DNA from: a virus
Strand: one strand, 5' to 3'
Virus record (IMG/VR): IMGVR_UViG_3300042731_001459
Location: 1 to 40,514 of that record
DNA length: 40,514 bases
In this document: one piece after another, positions 5,940 to 14,210 of the stretch
How positions within the stretch are numbered: the stretch's first letter is position 1
Layout of the letters: every line of letters starts with the position of its first letter
Position numbers and translations under genes: made by a program
Notes under the pieces: model-generated
Databases searched by the model: none
The model's input: only the letters and a program-made list of their open reading frames with translations
Told to the model about the DNA's origin: nothing

Positions 5940-5997
5940 TTGGTAATGCACTCGGCTGTTAACTGAGATTATGGTGGTTCGACTCCACCCGTGTCAG
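5925..5997 (+). tRNA. tRNA-Asn (GTT)
   Basis: The acceptor TGGCATG (5925-5931) pairs with CGTGTCA (5990-5996). The anticodon stem CTCGG/CTGAG encloses CTGTTAA with GTT at 5958-5960. The T arm is GGTGG-TTCGACT-CCACC. Discriminator is G5997, followed by CCT. It overlaps the methyltransferase gene end by 15 bases and is the last tRNA in the window. Confidence 0.92.
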
Positions 5998-6002
5998 CCT
6001 AC

Positions 6003-6040
6003 TTGGGCAGAACAGAAAAATTCTGCCCAAAAAATTTTAT
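6003..6040 (+). terminator. Hairpin closing the tRNA and small-gene region
   Basis: TTGGGCAGAA (6003-6012) pairs perfectly with TTCTGCCCAA (6021-6030) around an eight-base loop. It is followed by AAAATTTTATCTATTTTT, an imperfect U-rich stretch. The position, five bases after tRNA-Asn and before the packaging module, fits a rho-independent terminator or processing hairpin. A smaller stem TAGAGA/TCTCTA (6048-6064) follows in the leader of the next gene. Confidence 0.55.
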
Positions 6041-6080
6041 CTATTTTTAGAGAGCGGGTCTCTATCTTTAGGGAGTATAA

Positions 6081-6359
6081 ATGTATAGGGAATTTGTAAT
6101 ACCGGTTAGCAGAACAAAAATAAATAAGAAAACTCTTGAGAAGAAAAAACAAACTTGGTTTAAATGTCTCTACTGTTCCAGAGAGTATCTGGATGAGAAA
6201 AAAGCTAAAGAGTGTTTGGATAAGCATGACCTTATCCTCGTTCCAATAGCTAAGAATGATTTAGGGAGACTAAACCAATTTTTGTATTTAAAACAAGATG
6301 AACTTCTCACTGAATCCCTAGTCAGGATTCTACAGAAATACGCAAGGAAAGTAAAGTGA
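6081..6359 (+). CDS. Small zinc-finger protein, 92 aa
   Basis: ATG 6081 follows AGGGAGTATAA. A basic N terminus (KINKKTLEKKKQ) precedes a C2-CH type finger, CLYC around residue 34 with a second Cys and His in ECLDKHD near residue 50. It is the first gene after the hairpin and lies upstream of the terminase genes. A nucleic-acid-binding role is inferred from the finger and charge. Confidence 0.7.
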   Translation: MYREFVIPVSRTKINKKTLEKKKQTWFKCLYCSREYLDEKKAKECLDKHDLILVPIAKNDLGRLNQFLYLKQDELLTESLVRILQKYARKVK

Positions 6360-6556
6360 ATGATAAGATTTGTGTAGAGTGTCAGCTAAAGATAGAAGAT
6401 TCAGACTATCAGATGGTGGCACTAGAGTATCCATACACAAATCTCTTTTTTCATCGGGAATGTTTTGATAGGGTTTTAGATGAGGTTGGAGAGTGGTGTG
6501 GACTTGCTTTATATTTGGCAAGTATTTCAGAAAAGTGGTATAATAGAGGAGAATAG
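6356..6556 (+). CDS. Small zinc-binding protein, 66 aa, GTG start
   Basis: GTG 6356 overlaps the TGA of the previous gene (GTGA), with AAGGAAAG upstream. The ligands CVEC (near residue 6) and HREC (near residue 33) form a Cys2-His-Cys site resembling a half LIM or treble-clef finger. The rest is short and helical. Role unknown; the run of three zinc proteins before the terminase is notable. Confidence 0.68.
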   Translation: MNDKICVECQLKIEDSDYQMVALEYPYTNLFFHRECFDRVLDEVGEWCGLALYLASISEKWYNRGE

Positions 6557-6558
6557 AG

Positions 6559-6708
6559 TTGAAAAAAGAAGAAAAAACAGAGGAAAATCAAACGGAAACA
6601 GCAGAAAACAGAGGAAAAACCTGCCCAAACTGTCAGTCACCGGGAATAATAATTGCTGGAAGATGTGTAACTTGTGCTAGTTGTGGGTGGTCTGCTTGTA
6701 GCTTATAG
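6559..6708 (+). CDS. Zinc-ribbon protein with TTG start, 49 aa
   Basis: TTG 6559 is seven bases after a strong GAGGAG (6546-6551). The first 20 residues are highly charged (MKKEEKTEENQTE). The rest is a compact zinc ribbon: CPNC near residue 22, then CVTCASCGWSAC. This resembles the C-terminal zinc ribbons often seen in phage small proteins and anaerobic ribonucleotide reductases, without other parts of those enzymes. A longer overlapping frame on the same strand is treated as a shadow, because only this frame keeps the cysteine pattern. Confidence 0.7.
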   Translation: MKKEEKTEENQTETAENRGKTCPNCQSPGIIIAGRCVTCASCGWSACSL

Positions 6709-6716
6709 GAGAAGGT

Positions 6717-7418
6717 ATGGTAGATAAAGATAGAGACCCTAGAAGACTAAGAAATCTTGTACAGTACAGGGATTTGACAGACGAACAGTTTGATAAAGCT
6801 ATGGAAGCCTTAGAGCGAGACTGGCTTGATACTGAAACACAGCACCAATTAGATACATTTGATGACCGTGTTGCGGAAACTATGAAACAGTTTGAAGAAG
6901 ATTATGACCTATCCGATATGAAGTTCAATGATAGGGCTACACTTGAAGCATTATCCAGAGCTTACGTAACTCTACAGGATTTTGATACCCTCTTAACCAG
7001 ACTTAGAGCCAGTAACCTGAAAGAAGAATCTTATGTACTTACTGTTATTGACAAGCTAAGTAAGATAGCTTCTGATTATAGAAGAGATATTTCTAGAATG
7101 GAGGATGACCTCAAAATTTCTAGAAAGATTAGAAAATCTACAGGAGAGGAATCAGCTAGACAGGAACTACAGAGGCTAAAAGAGAAAGCCCTTAAATTTA
7201 AAAAACAGGTCATGAGTTATATCTACTGTCCTAAATGTACTATGCTTTTAGCTACAGTTTGGACATTATATCCAGAAGAGGATAATGAATTTCATTTCAA
7301 ATGTAAGAGACCTTTAGACGAAACTGGTAAGAACTTTTGTAATCATGAGTTTGTAATCACAACAAGCGAGCTTCTAGAAGCAGAAGGAACAAACCATCCA
7401 GAGGGATTGAAGTTTTAA
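6717..7418 (+). CDS. Putative terminase small subunit or packaging accessory protein
   Basis: ATG 6717 follows AGGAGAAGGT. The 233-residue protein is mostly charged helix, with a likely coiled coil around residues 105-170, and ends in a zinc-ribbon-like part (CPKC, then KCKRP and CNHEF). It sits directly before the large terminase with no gap. Small terminases are helical DNA-binding oligomers, so position and composition fit, but I see no clear helix-turn-helix and the zinc site is unusual. Assignment is by context. Confidence 0.55.
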   Translation: MVDKDRDPRRLRNLVQYRDLTDEQFDKAMEALERDWLDTETQHQLDTFDDRVAETMKQFEEDYDLSDMKFNDRATLEALSRAYVTLQDFDTLLTRLRASNLKEESYVLTVIDKLSKIASDYRRDISRMEDDLKISRKIRKSTGEESARQELQRLKEKALKFKKQVMSYIYCPKCTMLLATVWTLYPEEDNEFHFKCKRPLDETGKNFCNHEFVITTSELLEAEGTNHPEGLKF

Positions 7419-8969
7419 ATGATTGAGGAAAAACTTTCTCCTGATGACTTCGCCCTTTATGAGATTCTTCGACATCCCGTTCTATGTTGGGAATTCATAC
7501 AGAACGTAGATAGGTATGAACACGAAGAGGAGTTTTGGTTCACCTATTATCAGAAAGAATTTATCTGCGATTTCTCTGCTTATGTGTCTTTATGTTGTGG
7601 TCGGGCAGTAGGTAAGACAGAGGCACTAACTGCTATATTGATTTGGGTTCTTTTGAACAATATCTTTGATGAGTATATTGTATACTCTGTTCCAAACAAA
7701 GCACAATTAGAGCCTGTATGGGCTAGAATTACTAGACTCTTTAGAAGCAACTCCGTACTAAAGACTTTTGTCCTGTCCAAGAAGGGTATTAATAGTTCCA
7801 GCAATACAATAAACCTTCTTAATGGGGCTACCCTCTTGTGCAGAATCGCTGGCACTATGGGAGATGGAAGAAATGTAATTGGTCTCCACACCCCGTTTGA
7901 AATCGTAGACGAAGCCGGTTATTATCCTTGGGGGACATGGGTTGAACTACAGCCTACTTTAAATACTTGGACAGTTGGAATGAGGCTAATTGTATCAGGA
8001 GTTCCAACAGGACTTAGAGAGCAAAACGTACTTTATCGTGTGGATATGCAAGAAGAGTCCTACACTAAGCACCGTGTAGCCGCTCACCAAAATCCCCGTT
8101 ATACTGATGAGGATGAGAAGAGAAGTCTAAAAAATTACGGACAACCAGATAGCGATAACTATATTCACATGGTACTGGGTAGACACGGTAGACCTACGTT
8201 TGCTGTGTTTGATAGAGGCTTGATGGATATTAAGCAATATCCGGTTAGCAAGATAAAGCTAAATGGAATTAAACTAAGTGATGATCTTTCACAATATATT
8301 GAGCGTATTTCTTTACTCCCATCTGTAGAAAAGTCCTACACAGATGTTATTATGGGGATTGACCTAGGATATACAGACCCAACTGCTATTTTAGTTTTGA
8401 AACGAACTAGAGACGGACAGTTCAAGTTCCACGCAAAGATACAGTTGAACAAAGTACCTTATCCAATTCAGGCTCAAGTTATTGATTACCTAGATACAAA
8501 ATATAAACCAAGCTTGATTGGAATTGATGAAGGACATGCAGGTACAGCCGAAGTTCAGAAGCTACAAATGGAGCCTCGCTTTGCACATAAGAACTACAAA
8601 CAAAGACTAATCCCTGTAAAATTTAATGCCAGTGTGGTAATTGGTATGGATGAGGACGGAAAGGAAATTAAACAGAAGACTAGACCATACTCTATTTCTG
8701 TTCTACAGCAGTATTCAAACGAACATAAGATTGTTTATTCAACTACAGATTTAGAAATCGTAGCAGAACTAGAGAGAATGGTCTACATTAAACTTCCTTC
8801 GGGTAACAGAGTATATAGAACTCTAACTCCAAAGGGAGGAAAGGAAGGAGACGATCACTTTACTTCTGCTTTGTTGTGTGCTTCAATGGCGTGGTATCTA
8901 AACCACGACTCCGTATTTGCAGCACCTCAGCAGAAACTACTAATCTCAGCAGGATGGAATATAACATGA
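7419..8969 (+). CDS. terL: Terminase large subunit (ATPase/nuclease)
   Basis: The 516-residue protein packages DNA into the prohead and cuts it. ATPase motifs are visible: a variant Walker A GRAVGKT (residues 61-67) and Walker B EIVDEAG (161-167). The RNase H-like nuclease part has MGIDLGYTD (Asp315, Asp320), IGIDEGH (Asp370, Glu371) and GDDHF (Asp478, Asp479). Length is normal for the family. ATG 7419 abuts the stop of the preceding gene and the end overlaps the portal start as ATGA. Confidence 0.95.
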   Translation: MIEEKLSPDDFALYEILRHPVLCWEFIQNVDRYEHEEEFWFTYYQKEFICDFSAYVSLCCGRAVGKTEALTAILIWVLLNNIFDEYIVYSVPNKAQLEPVWARITRLFRSNSVLKTFVLSKKGINSSSNTINLLNGATLLCRIAGTMGDGRNVIGLHTPFEIVDEAGYYPWGTWVELQPTLNTWTVGMRLIVSGVPTGLREQNVLYRVDMQEESYTKHRVAAHQNPRYTDEDEKRSLKNYGQPDSDNYIHMVLGRHGRPTFAVFDRGLMDIKQYPVSKIKLNGIKLSDDLSQYIERISLLPSVEKSYTDVIMGIDLGYTDPTAILVLKRTRDGQFKFHAKIQLNKVPYPIQAQVIDYLDTKYKPSLIGIDEGHAGTAEVQKLQMEPRFAHKNYKQRLIPVKFNASVVIGMDEDGKEIKQKTRPYSISVLQQYSNEHKIVYSTTDLEIVAELERMVYIKLPSGNRVYRTLTPKGGKEGDDHFTSALLCASMAWYLNHDSVFAAPQQKLLISAGWNIT

Positions 8970-10504
8970 GCGAAATTGAAATAACCTCAAAGACTCCAGA
9001 AGAGTTTGAATCAGAAGGTGAGAATATTGTTGTATATAAGTCACTAGCTGGTATGGTAGCTGGTATTGCTAAATCTTCTGTAGATTTAGGATTAGGAAAT
9101 AATCCTTGGACGGCAGAAGATGTAGACAAGTTTGCTACAAAGAAAGTAACAAAAGAATATAGAAATGTAGTAAGAGCCTGTAGGTTCTTCTACAGACGAG
9201 ACCCGTTTGCCTCTGTTATTATTAACAAGATGGTAGACATAGCCATGTCCGAATTACAGCTAATTCAGGGAAACGTGCCTGATAACCAATTCAGGGTATA
9301 CGAATCCTTTTTAGATGAGCTACAAGACTTTTCTGAAGACTGTGCTTTAGAGTATCTAATCTCTGGTCTTTTGCTACCCGAAATAGAACTTGAAAGAAAA
9401 CCAAAACGTGAATTACAAAAGAGAGGAATTAAGGCTTATAGTTCCCTGTTCCTTCCTGAAAGTTTTTGGATTCGAGACCCCGCTACTATCATAATTAACT
9501 CCCCGCTACTTGGAAGTAAACCCTCGTACTATGTGGAAGTTCCAGATGAGCTTATCCACTTTATTACGCAGAAGGGTGTATACCCGGATGGTACAGAGGA
9601 CAAAGAACTTTACACCCAACTAGCAAGACTATATCCAGATTTTGTGGCACTAGTTGATAAAGGGGAAACAAGAATAAAACTTGAAGTTGATTTAGCTTTT
9701 AGACGCAGAGTACTTACAGATTCTCCATACCCAACTCCCTTCTTATATCCAGCTCTAGAGTCCTTGAGACACAAAAGAAATTTAAGACGGATGGATTATT
9801 CGCTGGCATCCAGGGTTATTACCGCTATTCAGATTGTACGTGTAGGTAATGATACCTACCCGCTAGTTTCTGAAGATGACCAGCAATTAGAAGTATTGAG
9901 AACACAGATGCGTTGGAAGGATTCCCAAAATAAAGAAATAGAAAGAATCTTCCAGCTATTCACAAACCACACAGTAGAAATTGAGTGGATATTACCAGAC
10001 GTATCAGCTCTACTAGATGAGGCTAAATACAAGAGTGTCAATGCAGACATTCTCAATTCCTTTGGCTTTCCAAAGATTTTGGTAACAGGTGAAACAGAAA
10101 GAAGCCAATCATCAGATGCTTCTATTGCTATGGTGTCACCCGAAAAAACTCTAGAAGGTGTAAGAAGGAAAGTAATTAGGGTTCTACGTAAGATTATCTT
10201 TGACGTAGCAGACCAGAATGGTTTTGCCAAAATACCAGAAATTAGATTCTCACCTATGAATCTACGGTCATTCTCAGAGTTCCTAGAAGGACTAATCTTA
10301 TTATACGAGACAGGAAACCTATCTAGAACAGACCTTGATAAAGCACTTGGCTTTGACTTCATGGAGCAAATTGAGAAGAGAGCCGATGAGATTTCTATTA
10401 TCGAGGAGCTTGGAATACCAGAATTTGCACCAGTACCGCACTCAAATTCTCCTAATTCGGAGGATGAAAACACTACTGAAACTAAAGAAAACGAGGAAAA
10501 ATAG
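8966..10504 (+). CDS. Portal protein
   Basis: ATG 8966 overlaps the terminase stop (ATGA) with AGGATGGAA upstream; an upstream extension to 8876 would be buried inside the terminase gene. The 512-residue length, position between terminase and protease/scaffold, a helix-rich middle and an acidic Asn/Glu-rich C-terminal tail (NTTETKENEEK) fit an HK97/SPP1-type portal, the twelve-fold DNA channel at the capsid vertex. No short diagnostic motif exists, so the call is by size and order. Confidence 0.85.
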   Translation: MSEIEITSKTPEEFESEGENIVVYKSLAGMVAGIAKSSVDLGLGNNPWTAEDVDKFATKKVTKEYRNVVRACRFFYRRDPFASVIINKMVDIAMSELQLIQGNVPDNQFRVYESFLDELQDFSEDCALEYLISGLLLPEIELERKPKRELQKRGIKAYSSLFLPESFWIRDPATIIINSPLLGSKPSYYVEVPDELIHFITQKGVYPDGTEDKELYTQLARLYPDFVALVDKGETRIKLEVDLAFRRRVLTDSPYPTPFLYPALESLRHKRNLRRMDYSLASRVITAIQIVRVGNDTYPLVSEDDQQLEVLRTQMRWKDSQNKEIERIFQLFTNHTVEIEWILPDVSALLDEAKYKSVNADILNSFGFPKILVTGETERSQSSDASIAMVSPEKTLEGVRRKVIRVLRKIIFDVADQNGFAKIPEIRFSPMNLRSFSEFLEGLILLYETGNLSRTDLDKALGFDFMEQIEKRADEISIIEELGIPEFAPVPHSNSPNSEDENTTETKENEEK

Positions 10505-10516
10505 GGAGTTTTTGCT

Positions 10517-11557
10517 ATGGATAAAGCTAAAAAGAGCAATTTTTTGACAACTGAGGTACAATTAATAGTAGAAGGTGAACTAGAGGACTTCTCTCTCGCT
10601 TCTAAAAACCTTAATCCTTTGCTCACTTATGTAAGATTTGTTCTTACAGACGACAAACCAAACTCTAATGGGGTACGAATTCCTCATGAGGAGTTTTCAA
10701 ATCTCATTAAGACTGGTTTATATATGCCATTAAAGATGGCAGTGGGAGAAATATCAGAAGGACATGAAGGCTCTATTCCTTTAGGGGTTATTACCCACCT
10801 AAGAGAACATAACAACACCATTCGTGGAGTTGCGGCTCTATGGAATAAGGAACGTCCTTCAGATGTAGCCTATATCAAAGAAAGATATGCCGAGGGTAAA
10901 CCTTTAGACTTATCTTGGGAAATAGGTTTTGAGGATTATGCAGAAGACGAAGAAGGAATCAAAAACCTTCAGGGTTGTATCCTTCGTGCTACAACTCTAG
11001 TGGGGATGCCAGCCTACGGGTCTGGTAGGACAAGTATCACTGACGTAGAATCGTCAGAGGACGACAAATCAAAGGAGGACACAATCGTGGACGAAAAAGA
11101 ACTAAAACGTCTTCAAGATGAGGTTGATCGTCTGCAAGCTGAAGTCGAAGAACTAAAGGAAAATCAGATTACGGAAGAACAAGCACAGAAGCTTGAAGAG
11201 TATCCTGAACTACTAGAGTTTAAGACTACGGTGGAAGCAGAAGCAGCTCGAATTGAGAAGCTTGAAGAAATCAAGGAGATGTTCACCGAAGCTGGAATCA
11301 ACAGAGATGATGAATACTTTGAAGATAATGAAGATAAGCTTCTAGCCTTAGAAGAGGCTGATACACTTGACTTCTTTATTTCTAATCTTGTGGCAAACGC
11401 AGGTGAAGAAGAAGATGAAGACGAAGATGAGGATGAGGAACATTCAACTATCAAAGTTCCAAATCTAAAGAACAACAAGAAAGAAGATGAAGAACTATCA
11501 ATCCCCGAACTAGGCAAAGCGTTACGTGAGGCTAGAGAGAAAGGGAAAGATAACTAA
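10517..11557 (+). CDS. Prohead protease-scaffold fusion protein
   Basis: A 346-residue protein in two parts. Residues 1-175 look like a capsid maturation protease domain with candidate catalytic His83 or His94 and Ser133 (in LDLSWEI). Residues 190-346 are a highly charged scaffold: a leucine-heptad coiled coil from about 193 to 213, then an acidic run (EEEDEDEDEDEE). Proteases fused to scaffolds guide capsid assembly and are then removed. An in-frame internal start at 11087 could make the scaffold alone. The catalytic residues are suggested, not proven. Confidence 0.75.
   Translation: MDKAKKSNFLTTEVQLIVEGELEDFSLASKNLNPLLTYVRFVLTDDKPNSNGVRIPHEEFSNLIKTGLYMPLKMAVGEISEGHEGSIPLGVITHLREHNNTIRGVAALWNKERPSDVAYIKERYAEGKPLDLSWEIGFEDYAEDEEGIKNLQGCILRATTLVGMPAYGSGRTSITDVESSEDDKSKEDTIVDEKELKRLQDEVDRLQAEVEELKENQITEEQAQKLEEYPELLEFKTTVEAEAARIEKLEEIKEMFTEAGINRDDEYFEDNEDKLLALEEADTLDFFISNLVANAGEEEDEDEDEDEEHSTIKVPNLKNNKKEDEELSIPELGKALREAREKGKDN
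11071..11078 (+). promoter_or_regulatory. Internal Shine-Dalgarno for nested scaffold
   Basis: AAAGGAGG lies inside the protease-scaffold gene, eight bases before an in-frame GTG (11087). It matches the 16S anti-Shine-Dalgarno over eight bases, as strong as any gene-start site here. Confidence 0.6.
11087..11557 (+). CDS. Nested scaffold protein (internal start)
   Basis: In-frame GTG at codon 191 of the fusion gene, behind AAAGGAGG at optimal spacing, would give a 156-residue product starting MDEKELKRLQDEV. It would consist of exactly the coiled coil and acidic scaffold without the protease. This parallels the known lambda C/Nu3 arrangement, where scaffold is made in excess from an internal start. 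The product is inferred. Confidence 0.6.
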   Translation: MDEKELKRLQDEVDRLQAEVEELKENQITEEQAQKLEEYPELLEFKTTVEAEAARIEKLEEIKEMFTEAGINRDDEYFEDNEDKLLALEEADTLDFFISNLVANAGEEEDEDEDEDEEHSTIKVPNLKNNKKEDEELSIPELGKALREAREKGKDN

Positions 11558-11574
11558 ACAAAGGAGACTAAACA

Positions 11575-12153
11575 ATGGGAGTAGAAATTAACAAGTTTTC
11601 TGACATTATTGGAACAGTTGCTACAGAAGACATTCCAGAAGGTCGTATGATTCTCCTGACTTCACACAGTCAATCTCATGACTTTGGTAGCAGAGCTGAT
11701 TTACCGGGAGTAAAACTTCCTGAGACCTCAGCCGAAGCTGCAAGAGCTCAATATGTTGCCGTGTTTGCTCAGGATAACAGAGGTCTTCCAATTTATCAGC
11801 CAACTCCTTCCTACACATATCAATTGCGTAGAGGTTGGGGTCAAGGTGTTGATAATGTTCCGATTACAGGAAGCACAATCTATCTAACACACCCTGGAAA
11901 CATGAAGGGTCAAACCATTCCTTCGGGAGAACTTTTGACTGCTCATGGTGGGGGCGTGTATACTGTGTTCTCAGGTGGATATATTTATGATGCCAACCTA
12001 GAGACCCCAGGAACATTCCTAGTTGCTGCTAACACTGCCGATGATGGTGTGGCACACAAAGGAAAACTAAAGTACTCTGCATCTGCGGGTATTGCTATTG
12101 TTGAACGATTTGTTGCAGGAGAGTATCTGCAATTCCGTACACTAGTACCGTAA
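11575..12153 (+). CDS. Putative capsid decoration protein
   Basis: A 192-residue protein behind AAAGGAGACTAAACA, directly before the major capsid gene. It is Gly/Thr/Ser-rich, beta-rich and without predicted membrane spans. It ends in a strand-like VERFVAGEYLQFRTLVP typical of small jelly-roll or beta-tulip head proteins. A gene in this place commonly encodes the head-stabilising protein (gpD-like role). Assignment is by position and composition. Confidence 0.65.
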   Translation: MGVEINKFSDIIGTVATEDIPEGRMILLTSHSQSHDFGSRADLPGVKLPETSAEAARAQYVAVFAQDNRGLPIYQPTPSYTYQLRRGWGQGVDNVPITGSTIYLTHPGNMKGQTIPSGELLTAHGGGVYTVFSGGYIYDANLETPGTFLVAANTADDGVAHKGKLKYSASAGIAIVERFVAGEYLQFRTLVP

Positions 12154-12179
12154 AGTAGAGTTTGGAGGAAAGAACTAAA

Positions 12180-13082
12180 ATGGATAAGTACAAAGAACAG
12201 GTAGCATCAGTTCTTCAGTCTGGAGATCGTGAAGCTCTTTCCGAGCTTATCGTAGAGTATGTTCAACCGAACCATATTACTACTGACTATATCGGAATGT
12301 TGCTTAACACTCGTAGCCTGAACCCAGGAGATGCACTTGTAAAAAAGGTTAGAAAGGGAATCGAAGTACATACGCTAGTTCCCGGTGCTGTGCACTTGGC
12401 AAACGAACTAACAATCAACGAGAGAATGAATTACATTCTTGACGGTGCAGACGTTAAAGTAACCTACAATGAGTGGGAAATGGAAAACGGAGACATCGGA
12501 ACTGTTGAGTCAATTCGTACCGAGATGCTAGCTAAGTTGCGTGACTACTACCTTAACAAGGTATTTACAGCACTTACAACTATTTGGACAGTGGGTAACA
12601 CACCAGATAACTATACAAGTGTTGGTGGAAGCGTAACTGCTACTGCTCTTGAAACAGCTATTGACAGAATTAATCAGACAACTTCAGGTGTAAAAGCCGT
12701 TGTAGGTGTACGTTCAGCTATGACACCTATTACTAAGTTTGGTGCTTTCTGGAATGATGGTGGTACACAATGGGCAGAAGTTCCATCACAAATCGAAGAG
12801 GTAATGAGAACAGGTATGCTTGGTAGATACTACGGAGCACCCCTAATTGCCTTAGACCAGATTTGGGATAATCCTGATGATTACAATTCCTTACTACCAA
12901 CTGATAAGATTCTTGTTATTGGTGAGAACGTAGGTGATTTTATTACTTACGGTGAAGTAAAGCAAAAACAATGGTCAGACATGAACCCAACTCCGCCTCA
13001 GTGGATGTTGGAAATCTACCAACAATTTGGTATGATAATTGACAATGCACAGGGCATTTACGTAATTGGTGGACTATCCTAA
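12180..13082 (+). CDS. Major capsid protein (HK97 fold)
   Basis: ATG 12180 follows TTGGAGGAAAG at good spacing; an in-frame TTG at 12162 has no ribosome site of its own. The 300-residue protein has the length, order and features of an HK97-fold capsid subunit: a helical N-terminal arm, an E-loop-like region (GIEVHTLVPG), a long spine helix region and beta-rich axial domain. It needs little or no cleavage beyond scaffold removal (inference). A GC-rich stem-loop follows, often seen after abundant transcripts. Confidence 0.82.
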   Translation: MDKYKEQVASVLQSGDREALSELIVEYVQPNHITTDYIGMLLNTRSLNPGDALVKKVRKGIEVHTLVPGAVHLANELTINERMNYILDGADVKVTYNEWEMENGDIGTVESIRTEMLAKLRDYYLNKVFTALTTIWTVGNTPDNYTSVGGSVTATALETAIDRINQTTSGVKAVVGVRSAMTPITKFGAFWNDGGTQWAEVPSQIEEVMRTGMLGRYYGAPLIALDQIWDNPDDYNSLLPTDKILVIGENVGDFITYGEVKQKQWSDMNPTPPQWMLEIYQQFGMIIDNAQGIYVIGGLS

Positions 13083-13105
13083 AGATAGTTCAAACTAAAG
13101 AAGGA

Positions 13106-13128
13106 GGGGGGAGGGAGAACCTCCCCCT
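13106..13128 (+). terminator. GC-rich stem-loop after the major capsid gene
   Basis: GGGGGAGG (13107-13114) pairs with CCTCCCCC (13120-13127) around a five-base GAGAA loop, with an extra G-T closing pair. It is followed by TACTTCGGATTTAATTT, only weakly U-rich. It could be a partial terminator that lowers downstream expression, or a 3' stabilising hairpin for the capsid message. Confidence 0.55.
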
Positions 13129-13161
13129 ACTTCGGATTTAATTTAGAAGGAGAGACAGGAA

Positions 13162-13677
13162 ATGAATAGAGATAAAATGGACTATAGTGTAGTCTCATTA
13201 ATGCAAGAGGATAATCCGATTGCAGTTTATCGGAAGGCTAAAGGGATTAATGGTGTGGTTGAAGTTAAAGTATATAACTCTTTAACAGACGAAATCGAGG
13301 ATGTACAGCTACGTGGTAATCCTAACGACTTGGATTGTGATACCTGTTTGGTAGAACTCTGGTCTGAAAAGGAACACGTATTTTTTAAGAGGGCTAATAA
13401 ATGGCATCTCAACGAGGGGTATATTATTCCTTGGGACAAAGGTAGACCAAAGCAAATTAAAAAGTCTGCCAACAATATGACAGATGACCAGCTAGCTGAG
13501 CTTGTGCGTAAGCCGTTCTTAGCTTTGAGAAACAAGGTTAATGAAATGACCACACCAGCCGCACTTATGAGAGTAATTGCTGCGGCTGAGGAAGCTGAAA
13601 AACCAGAGAAGACAATGCAATTCTTAAGAGAAAAGCTATCTTTACTACAGTATCCAAAAGAGCAAGAAGACGTATAG
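13162..13677 (+). CDS. Head-module protein of unknown function, 171 aa
   Basis: ATG 13162 follows GAAGGAGAGACAGG. The N-terminal half appears beta-rich with a DCDTC motif near residue 57. The C-terminal half is helical and charged (AAEEAEKPEK). It lies between the capsid and the first connector gene, where small head-completion or assembly proteins occur. No family recognised. Confidence 0.6.
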   Translation: MNRDKMDYSVVSLMQEDNPIAVYRKAKGINGVVEVKVYNSLTDEIEDVQLRGNPNDLDCDTCLVELWSEKEHVFFKRANKWHLNEGYIIPWDKGRPKQIKKSANNMTDDQLAELVRKPFLALRNKVNEMTTPAALMRVIAAAEEAEKPEKTMQFLREKLSLLQYPKEQEDV

Positions 13678-13685
13678 GATAGACA

Positions 13686-14198
13686 ATGACTGTTACTAGT
13701 ACAAATTTAGACTACCTACTTCCCTTTCTTAGACAAAGGATTGGAGATATTACCGTAGGGGAATATAGATATACAGATGAATGGTTGCAGACTGCTCTTG
13801 TGGCAGGAGTATGGGAATTAGAGGGACGCTGGTCTAGAAAATATTACATAGACGAGAATAACAATATCCAAAGAAATACAGCAGAGTGGGGATATGAAGT
13901 AGCTAGTCCCCCCATTCTACAGACACAGGATGCAACTGCGGTTATCTTACAGGCGGCTATCATTGTACTAGAAGGTTCGTTAGAAGATTATGCTTGGCAC
14001 TTGGGTAGTTGGAGAGATGCAGAAATTTCATACTCTAACATACAGTCTGGAAAAACAAGAGACAAGAATCTTGATAGATTTATGGAGCAACTAGACAAGT
14101 TACTGCCTTTACCAAAATCAAAGAAACTAAAGAGTTCTTTGAAGGGAAGTCTACCGGGGTACAAAGGAAACAAGCACGAATCAGAAATAGATTACTAA
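13686..14198 (+). CDS. Head-tail connector (adaptor) protein
   Basis: A 170-residue protein with a helical core: a first helix with LLPFLRQRIGD, a YTDEWLQTAL segment, and a later helix (ATAVILQAAIIVLEG). This is the layout of gp6/gp15-type adaptors that bind the portal. The C-terminal tail is basic and flexible. Position after the capsid gene agrees. Assignment rests on fold-like pattern and order. Confidence 0.68.
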   Translation: MTVTSTNLDYLLPFLRQRIGDITVGEYRYTDEWLQTALVAGVWELEGRWSRKYYIDENNNIQRNTAEWGYEVASPPILQTQDATAVILQAAIIVLEGSLEDYAWHLGSWRDAEISYSNIQSGKTRDKNLDRFMEQLDKLLPLPKSKKLKSSLKGSLPGYKGNKHESEIDY

Positions 14199-14210
14199 AA
14201 GGAGAGGAAT

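Noticed and set aside
5925-6064. tRNA-Asn followed by inverted repeats as a phage attachment site
   Set aside because: There is no integrase or excision gene in the window and no duplicate of the tRNA 3' end was noticed.
6480-6680. A 66-codon + strand frame overlapping two zinc protein genes
   Set aside because: It lacks a ribosome site and conflicts with the TTG-start zinc ribbon (6559-6708), which has GAGGAG and a coherent cysteine pattern.
9856-10626. A 256-codon minus-strand frame across the portal end and protease start
   Set aside because: It spans two well-supported + strand genes, is Ser-rich as antisense frames often are, and all other genes are on the + strand.
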